From: a virus
DNA: 64,000 bases
IMG/VR virus record: IMGVR_UViG_3300013113_000534
Coordinates: 1-64,000 of that record
Reading direction: 5' to 3' (one strand)
Numbering within the stretch: position 1 is the stretch's first letter; each line of letters starts with the position of its first letter. Below, in pieces: positions 59,567-64,000 of the stretch. The notes below the pieces were generated by a model. The model saw only the letters and a program-made list of their open reading frames with translations. It ran no database searches and had not been told where the DNA came from. The translations under genes and the position numbers were made by a program.

Positions 59567-60482
59567 GAACTTTTTTCTCTAAATGATATTGAACGTCAAC
59601 GTGCCATAGACGTTGCCCGTGATGTAGTATCTTGGGGATAATCTTCTTCGCCCCCGCTCTTGAGTAAGCAAAAACAAACTGTATATTTTCTGGATAGTCT
59701 ATCATAAGACTACGCACATTATGCCATAAGTAACCTAAGTTCGATTTGAACTTCGATACCTTGTTTTCTTCCTCGATTTTTTCAATAGACGACTCGACAA
59801 CAATGAACATGTAAGAATCAAACTGGACACAACGATCCATTTCGCGCCTGAATCTTTTAATATCTTTTCCGAAAGTTTGTCTAAAATCATCTTGAGCTTT
59901 TCTATCTACAAAGGTTTTTGAATAATATTTTCCAGCAGCAGTATAGTCACCGAAGTCCAATTTATTCTTTACACTATTATCGAAATTAAGAGGCTTTTGT
60001 TCTCTAGTATCCACGAATATCTGCATGTCTTTGCTTTCTTGTTCCCAGAAGTTTTTGGGTAAATTCTTAGTAAACCAAGATTTTATTCCCAAGTCCTCAG
60101 AGAACTCAGAGTAAGACCTCCACATTTTGCGGTAGTAATCGATATTAGGCATTTGAGCCAACATGTAGTATAAGTCTGGTGGAGTAAACTTTACATCTTT
60201 GTTTTTAAATCTTTCGCGAGTATATTTGATTAAGTGATTTTTTGCTTTGATAGGAGAGGTTGTCTTTAACCAAGATAAATAATTATCTACATTGTTAAAG
60301 TCTTCTGAAAAGTATTGGTCGTAGTTTTTGAATTGCAGTAATTCGTTTGTGTAAAGATCACGTTTACCATAGTATTCCACATAATACTCCCCAATGGAAG
60401 TGCTATGAGCTTTAAGGTGGGCGTGAAAGCTTCTACGATTATCGAAGGACTTACCACATACTCTGCAAACAAATTCACTCAT
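59529..60482 (-). CDS. C2H2 zinc finger fused to ERCC4/XPF-type nuclease
   Basis: A 317-residue protein. Residues 4-26 are a classic C2H2 finger (FVCRVCGKSF then HAHLKAH). From about residue 155 comes the ERCC4 nuclease: IFVDTREQKPLNF, LDFGDYTAAG, VDRKAQDDFRQTFGKDI and FIVVESSIEKI, giving the D-x(n)-(E/D)RK motif. ERCC4 enzymes cut branched DNA. The gene sits between the terminase large subunit and the terminase-small-like gene, so it may resolve packaging substrates or act as an extra cutting factor. No known phage family comes to mind; the finger-nuclease pairing is unusual. Confidence 0.82.
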   Translation of the reverse strand: MSEFVCRVCGKSFDNRRSFHAHLKAHSTSIGEYYVEYYGKRDLYTNELLQFKNYDQYFSEDFNNVDNYLSWLKTTSPIKAKNHLIKYTRERFKNKDVKFTPPDLYYMLAQMPNIDYYRKMWRSYSEFSEDLGIKSWFTKNLPKNFWEQESKDMQIFVDTREQKPLNFDNSVKNKLDFGDYTAAGKYYSKTFVDRKAQDDFRQTFGKDIKRFRREMDRCVQFDSYMFIVVESSIEKIEEENKVSKFKSNLGYLWHNVRSLMIDYPENIQFVFAYSRAGAKKIIPKILHHGQRLWHVDVQYHLEKKVHGMAERKTAVSK

Positions 60483-61537
60483 AACAACTCTTTTTTAGAT
60501 ATACCAAGCACTCGTGCTTTATAGTCATCCATATTCTCTAGTCTATCAGCTTCTTCTTCAATTAATTTATTTTGAAGTTCAGCCATCATGATCATACGGT
60601 CTCTTTCTTCACGCTCTTGGAACGCTTCGACCAGAGCAAAGATAGATCCGTTTTCTTCACCTTTAGCTTTCAGTCTTGCAGTTCTAGATCCATTCAAGTC
60701 TTTCGTTAGGGATTCGATCCGCTTCTCGCACTGGTTAAGCTCTTCACTGGTGGCCTTGATAATCTCCGTCAGACGCATTGTGATGTCCCTTTCGTTGTCT
60801 TGGTCGTCTAGTAGTGCATTAAGCTTGTCAATACGCATCTGGATGTGTTTCTGGCGCACATAGTTAGCACATACGGTCACATATAGATTCAATTCGTCGT
60901 TAGTGAGGTCAGGCTTGTCCCAAACAGCACGGACGAACTCACTTTCGAATAAGTTTCTGTCTGCTAGAGTTGCATACTGATTGATAAAATGATTGAAGCG
61001 AGGGCTTTTAAAATAAATAATTAATTGCTCGACTAGCTTCTTTTGTTTTGTTTGGAGGGTTAGCTCCTCTAGTGCGGCCCCACAGAAGTTGTTTATCTTA
61101 ACAATCGCTCTGTTTATGGACTTGGGAGGAGTCCACTTCTCTTTTGTAACAATTTCGTTATCGTCTACAATCTCTGGCCTATAAGTTTTGAGGAAATCGA
61201 CAATAACCCTGTGTTTCATACTCAAGGGCTGAACGTCACGGTCTTTGAAAGTAAGTCGGGCGATCTCTAATGCATTCATCCCAACCTCAATATTGTCAGT
61301 CATCAAGAACTCTTTCTGCTCTTTGTTTAAATGAATCTGTTCTACTTTCGGGGCAAGTGATGTATTTGCTTTTTTATCCTGTTCTGCTAAGAACTTCCTC
61401 ACCGCACGACCCTGTTTAGACCTCCCATCAATATCGTCATCATTAAATACCTTGCGGGTAATAAACATTAAATCGGGGTTCTGTTTAAACAACTTAAGAA
61501 TCTCCTCTTTCTGCTTCTCTGTTAAATCATATATCAT
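60479..61537 (-). CDS. Terminase small-subunit candidate
   Basis: A 352-residue protein with two related helical units near the N-terminus: LTEKQKEEILKLFKQNPDL with KQGRAVRKFLAEQ, and LNKEQKEFLMTDNIEVGMN with MKHRVIVDFLKTY. Each looks like a helix-turn-helix that could bind DNA. The C-terminal half is a long coiled coil (DITMRLTEIIKATSEELNQ, MMAELQNKLIEEEADRLEN). DNA-binding repeats plus an oligomerising coil, placed upstream of the large terminase, fit a small terminase. It is larger than usual. Inference only. Confidence 0.55.
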   Translation of the reverse strand: MIYDLTEKQKEEILKLFKQNPDLMFITRKVFNDDDIDGRSKQGRAVRKFLAEQDKKANTSLAPKVEQIHLNKEQKEFLMTDNIEVGMNALEIARLTFKDRDVQPLSMKHRVIVDFLKTYRPEIVDDNEIVTKEKWTPPKSINRAIVKINNFCGAALEELTLQTKQKKLVEQLIIYFKSPRFNHFINQYATLADRNLFESEFVRAVWDKPDLTNDELNLYVTVCANYVRQKHIQMRIDKLNALLDDQDNERDITMRLTEIIKATSEELNQCEKRIESLTKDLNGSRTARLKAKGEENGSIFALVEAFQEREERDRMIMMAELQNKLIEEEADRLENMDDYKARVLGISKKELL

Positions 61538-62211
61538 TATAAATCCTCCTCTTTTATTAACTTTGCGGCTATATTGTAAAACTTCTTCTTCAGGTTGTTT
61601 ATTTGTTTGTATCTAGGTGTCTTTCTTTTACTTGTATCTCGCTTAAACCCAAACTTTTTAGCAACCTCTATTTCATCCATGTGATCTATAAACAAAAGCT
61701 TGTATATCTCTTTATGCTTGTCGTTTAACTCAGCCATAACCAAAAGATGTATCTTGGCCGTTTTGTTTTCATAATCTAACTCATCTTCATTTATCCTATC
61801 TTTAATAGATATTAAAGAATCCAAAGAGACTGGCATCTTTAAATGAAACGCGCTTTGTTTCTTATTCTTCCATTTAGCGAAGTCCCCACACTCTTCATCC
61901 TGCTCCTTACTCTTAGTGAAACCGCACTCATCTCCACCCAAATAAAAAGAACACCGCAAACACGGTTTAGCGAAGTTTCCATAATGATTCCTTATCAGAT
62001 TCTTTATCTGATTACTAATCAACATAGAAGCCCAAGGCTTAAATGCTCTCTTCTGATCCCACAAATGCCACTTTTTATAGATATGAGTACGGATTATTTG
62101 AGACACATCGTCATAATCCAACCAAGCTATTGAGTTAAGCTGCCACTTGGCTCTATACCTACTTAAAAGTTCTTCTATCTCTGGAATAAGGTCTTCATAC
62201 CTTTTATCCAT
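61537..62211 (-). CDS. Sigma-70-like factor with Cys-rich insert (second of two)
   Basis: A 224-residue protein starting at ATG 62211; a TTG one codon earlier is a weaker start. Residues 20-70 match region 2 of sigma factors (WLDYDDVSQIIRTHIYKKW, PWASMLISNQIKNLIRNHYG). A Cys-rich insert follows (CLRCSFYLGGDECGF), possibly a zinc site. The C-terminal ELNDKHKEIYKLLFIDHMDEIEVAKKFGFK with a following basic helix is a helix-turn-helix like region 4. It probably directs host polymerase to a phage promoter class. Overlaps a zinc-ribbon gene upstream by 8 bases. Confidence 0.72.
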   Translation of the reverse strand: MDKRYEDLIPEIEELLSRYRAKWQLNSIAWLDYDDVSQIIRTHIYKKWHLWDQKRAFKPWASMLISNQIKNLIRNHYGNFAKPCLRCSFYLGGDECGFTKSKEQDEECGDFAKWKNKKQSAFHLKMPVSLDSLISIKDRINEDELDYENKTAKIHLLVMAELNDKHKEIYKLLFIDHMDEIEVAKKFGFKRDTSKRKTPRYKQINNLKKKFYNIAAKLIKEEDL

Positions 62212-62578
62212 CAATGTCTTGAATTCTAGATGAAGCGCAATCAGCTTGGCTCTGTTTAATCATAGCTTCACCCTCGGGCAAATTTGCTGCTGGCCTAGAA
62301 GTCCTAGTCCTATTGGCATCTTCAGGAGTGGCCGATTTCCAAAGATCAGTTAATGTAGTATTTTGCGAGCTAGCTTCTGCTACAATATCTTTCTTCATTT
62401 TTTTCAAATCAAAGGAACGAGGACTTTCTTCCTCATAATCAATTTCAGCAATAGCTTCTCGTCGAGCTGGCGCAGGAGCAGATGCTCCAATCGGTGAGCC
62501 GCAAGCCGAACAAAACTTGGGCTTGGTCACCTCGTACACGTTTTTGTGGCCGCAGGAAGAACAGAAAACTTTATTCAT
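62204..62578 (-). CDS. Zinc-ribbon protein next to the sigma-like gene
   Basis: A 124-residue protein with a four-Cys ribbon at the N-terminus (FCSSCGHKN then KFCSACGSPIG). The rest is Ala/Pro/Glu-rich and probably disordered (GASAPAPARREAIAE). It may bind nucleic acid or RNA polymerase; it overlaps the second sigma factor, so a transcription role is possible. Unknown function. Confidence 0.62.
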   Translation of the reverse strand: MNKVFCSSCGHKNVYEVTKPKFCSACGSPIGASAPAPARREAIAEIDYEEESPRSFDLKKMKKDIVAEASSQNTTLTDLWKSATPEDANRTRTSRPAANLPEGEAMIKQSQADCASSRIQDIDG

Positions 62579-62586
62579 ATGAAATT

Positions 62587-63261
62587 TTATTGATTTGGGG
62601 CTAATAATTCAATTTTTTCTACAAGATATGTAATAATTTTATCTCTTATCACATCTTCTTTGCTAAACTCTACACTATACACCCCTTTTTTGGAACTCTG
62701 CTCGTCTTTAAACAAATTAGCCAACTTAGTAAAACCACTACTCCTAATGTCACTCTGCAAACTATCCCCGCATATAAATAACTTACTACCACGACCTATC
62801 CTTGTAAGCACAGTAGTCAATTCCCTCACACTCATATTCTGAGCCTCATCCACAATCACAACCTTATCACGCCATGTACATCCGCGCAAAAAGTTTATCG
62901 GCTCCGCTTCTAGTACTCTTTTGTTTTTTAATTGGTCTTTTTCGGGCTTATTCAATAACTCGTCAACCTTATCAAGTAACGGAGCCATATATGGCCCAAA
63001 CTTATCATCCATATCTCCTTTCAGAAAACCTATCCCCCTATCCGCACTCTCGACAACACTACGCAAATACAATATTTTTAAGTTTTTGTCGCTATTGTAT
63101 AAATCTAAGGCACTATAAACAGAAAGAAATGTCTTAGCCGTTCCTGCTGGCCCACCCAGAAATACAATCCGAGTATTGTTGTCTGACATTATGTCATAGA
63201 ATTCTTTTTGCTTTTTTGTTAATTCAATATGACCCAATAACAAGCTGCTGTCTTTTATCAT
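62587..63261 (-). CDS. phoH: PhoH-like ATPase
   Basis: A 224-residue ATPase. Walker A is GGPAGTAKTF at about 36-45, YLRSVVESADRGIGFLKGD is the PhoH signature, Walker B is VVIVDEAQNM, and FICGDSLQSDI follows. PhoH-family proteins are common in marine phages and may act on RNA or nucleotides; the exact reaction is unsettled. It is the first gene of the leftward packaging/virion operon. ATG 63261 is 19 bases after a GTGTAA element. Confidence 0.92.
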   Translation of the reverse strand: MIKDSSLLLGHIELTKKQKEFYDIMSDNNTRIVFLGGPAGTAKTFLSVYSALDLYNSDKNLKILYLRSVVESADRGIGFLKGDMDDKFGPYMAPLLDKVDELLNKPEKDQLKNKRVLEAEPINFLRGCTWRDKVVIVDEAQNMSVRELTTVLTRIGRGSKLFICGDSLQSDIRSSGFTKLANLFKDEQSSKKGVYSVEFSKEDVIRDKIITYLVEKIELLAPNQ

Positions 63262-63450
63262 TGCTTTTTATTTATTACACGGGTTTAGCTTTTGTTTTGT
63301 TTTATTATGTGGCGCACCGCCACTTTTAATATAAAAATAACTTCTTTATGGTGTTCACCACCCCCCGCGCTTTGTCTGCCGAATGCAAAACCCAAAACCT
63401 TTGAGAAAACCCCTCCCCTAAAAAAAAATGCATTATATACAAAAAAAAGC
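63262..63450. promoter_or_regulatory. Divergent noncoding region at the right end
   Basis: About 190 bases without a gene, between phoH (minus) and the small plus-strand genes. It holds a GC-rich hairpin (GTGGC-GCACC-GCCAC at about 63309-63323), a run of C, and a minus-strand TATAAT-like box near 63431-63439 preceded by CTGACA. It is likely the divergent control region for the leftward virion operon and rightward early genes. Confidence 0.5.
63275..63280 (-). promoter_or_regulatory. GTGTAA element upstream of phoH
   Basis: Minus-strand CGTGTAATAAATAAAAAG, first base 19 before ATG 63261. No coding neighbour upstream, so this is probably the real head of the leftward virion block. Confidence 0.58.
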
Positions 63451-63479
63451 TTTTAATTGTCAGGCATCTGTGCTATACT
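63451..63479 (+). promoter_or_regulatory. Rightward promoter 1 with start codon at the transcription start
   Basis: TTTTAA at 63451-63456 and TATACT at 63474-63479, spacing 17. An upstream AAAAAAAGC tract is shared with promoter 2. The ATG at 63486 is 6 bases past the -10, where RNA synthesis normally begins, so the message may be leaderless. Confidence 0.65.
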
Positions 63480-63485
63480 ATGCCC

Positions 63486-63686
63486 ATGAAAGAAATCAAA
63501 ACTTCCTTAGTCTCCGATCTAACATTCATTGAAATAGCTGATACTCTTCGCCCTGATCAGTGGGCTGATTGGTATGTCGAATTCTCTTACAAAGGAAAAG
63601 AGTATGAAGGCTCTTTACAGGCTGGAGTTCACAACGAAGAAGATTTTCACCACGATGTCATCGACAACATCGAAGAAAAAAAATAA
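63486..63686 (+). CDS. Small acidic early-type protein
   Basis: A 66-residue protein (MKEIKTSLVSDLTF at the start, VIDNIEEKK at the end) of acidic charge. ATG 63486 is chosen because it falls at the expected transcription start; an in-frame ATG two codons earlier would lie in the promoter. No ribosome-binding site. Function unknown; small early proteins of this sort often block host factors. Confidence 0.6.
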   Translation: MKEIKTSLVSDLTFIEIADTLRPDQWADWYVEFSYKGKEYEGSLQAGVHNEEDFHHDVIDNIEEKK

Positions 63687-63705
63687 AAATAATAGCAAAA
63701 AAAGC

Positions 63706-63734
63706 TTTTAATTCATTCTAATACCTGATAAAAT
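63706..63734 (+). promoter_or_regulatory. Rightward promoter 2, matching promoter 1
   Basis: TTTTAA at 63706-63711 and TAAAAT at 63729-63734, spacing 17, with the same AAAAAAAGC tract ahead. ATG 63741 is 6 bases past the -10, as in promoter 1. Confidence 0.65.
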
Positions 63735-63740
63735 ACACGC

Positions 63741-64000
63741 ATGGCAACGATATACACCAACGGAGTAAAAACCAAACACGCAGACGAAATCAAGAGTTTC
63801 GTCATCATCTCGAAAACCGATCAAGGCGAAGAGTTTGTTTGGGGCGAGACCACCAACACAAAAACAGTTGAGAAATTGAACAGTGGTCAGCACTGGGCTT
63901 TCCCCGAAGGGAAGTTCGTTCGCGTCGAGGAGTTTGAGAACAGAAAGGCTTCTTGGGCTTCCAAGTATGGAGAAAGACTGGAAGTTCTTTATGGTCGCAA
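63741..64000 (+). CDS. Small early-type protein, 3' end outside window
   Basis: The frame runs open to the window end, 86 residues visible. It begins MATIYTNGVKTKHADEIKSF and continues VIISKTDQGEEFVW and WAFPEGKFVRVEEFENR. No family recognised. It starts at the predicted transcription start of promoter 2, again without a ribosome-binding site. Its G/C-richer codon use differs from the preceding gene. Confidence 0.6.
   Translation, partial: MATIYTNGVKTKHADEIKSFVIISKTDQGEEFVWGETTNTKTVEKLNSGQHWAFPEGKFVRVEEFENRKASWASKYGERLEVLYGR

Noticed and set aside
63300-63330. Strong terminator at GTGGCGCACCGCCAC
   Set aside because: The stem is only 5 bp with a 5-base loop and TTTTAAT follows on the plus strand; there is no gene upstream on that strand to terminate, so it is not called as a terminator.
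6036-63460. Many other plus-strand open frames of 60-120 residues within the minus-strand operons
   Set aside because: They lie wholly inside recognised genes, have no ribosome-binding site and no family likeness; they are shadow frames.
1-64000. CRISPR arrays, tRNA genes, rRNA, integrase, transposase
   Set aside because: I looked for repeats with regular spacing, cloverleaf patterns and recombinase motifs and found none that could be supported.

Overview
This window is most of the genome of a tailed, double-stranded DNA bacteriophage with low GC content and very tight gene packing. Most neighbouring genes overlap by 1 to 40 bases through ATGA or TAATG junctions. The head and tail genes lie in the canonical order: terminase, portal, protease/scaffold, capsid, connectors, tail tube, chaperones, tape measure, distal tail. 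I see a tail tube and a 1,500-residue tape measure but no recognisable contractile sheath, so a siphovirus-like particle is likely (inference). The host appears to be a Gram-negative bacterium: the phage carries ADP-heptose and O-antigen style sugar genes and a lipoprotein resembling an outer spanin. A PEP-CTERM sorting signal on the protein at the left edge points to a host with exosortase, for example Verrucomicrobiota, but that is only a hint. No integrase, tRNA, CRISPR array, endolysin, sliding clamp or ligase was recognised.

Layout. 1-507 (+): PEP-CTERM protein, cut by the window edge. 508-3892 (-): small lysis-like pair, ADP-heptose epimerase, DUF5824-like protein and small proteins. 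3920-16059 (-): one long overlapping replication and recombination operon with zinc-ribbon protein, RecA, two PD-(D/E)XK nucleases, DnaB, DnaG, a DNA polymerase III alpha split into PHP and polymerase proteins with a DnaQ exonuclease between them, then a ClpA-like Hsp100. 16080-22856 (-): ten-gene sugar cassette (Gmd, mini-DegT, methyltransferases, cupin, GT11, GT25, GT9, GT2). 22916-26180 (-): Hsp20 and class Ia ribonucleotide reductase. 26438-33613 (mainly +): sigma-like factor, glycosyltransferases, SSB-like protein and an unknown recombination-type protein, with one tail-fibre-like gene on the opposite strand. 33608-63261 (-): tail, head and packaging genes, ending upstream with a second sigma-like factor and PhoH. 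63480-64000 (+): small genes behind two matching promoters.

How it works together. The phage supplies its own replisome, nucleotide supply, recombination proteins and two sigma-like factors. Two distinct promoter-like signals are visible. A GTGTA(A/T) element sits just upstream of about a dozen minus-strand transcription-unit heads, mainly virion genes, and directly after two strong terminators. A TTTTAA-17-TATACT/TAAAAT pair at the right end places the start codon at the expected transcription start, so those messages may be leaderless. The sugar genes suggest the phage remodels the host envelope or glycosylates its own particle.

The most noteworthy observations are the split, exonuclease-interleaved polymerase III, the GTGTA motif set with two sigma factors, the leaderless promoter pair, and a terminator hairpin that also buries the Shine-Dalgarno of the next gene.
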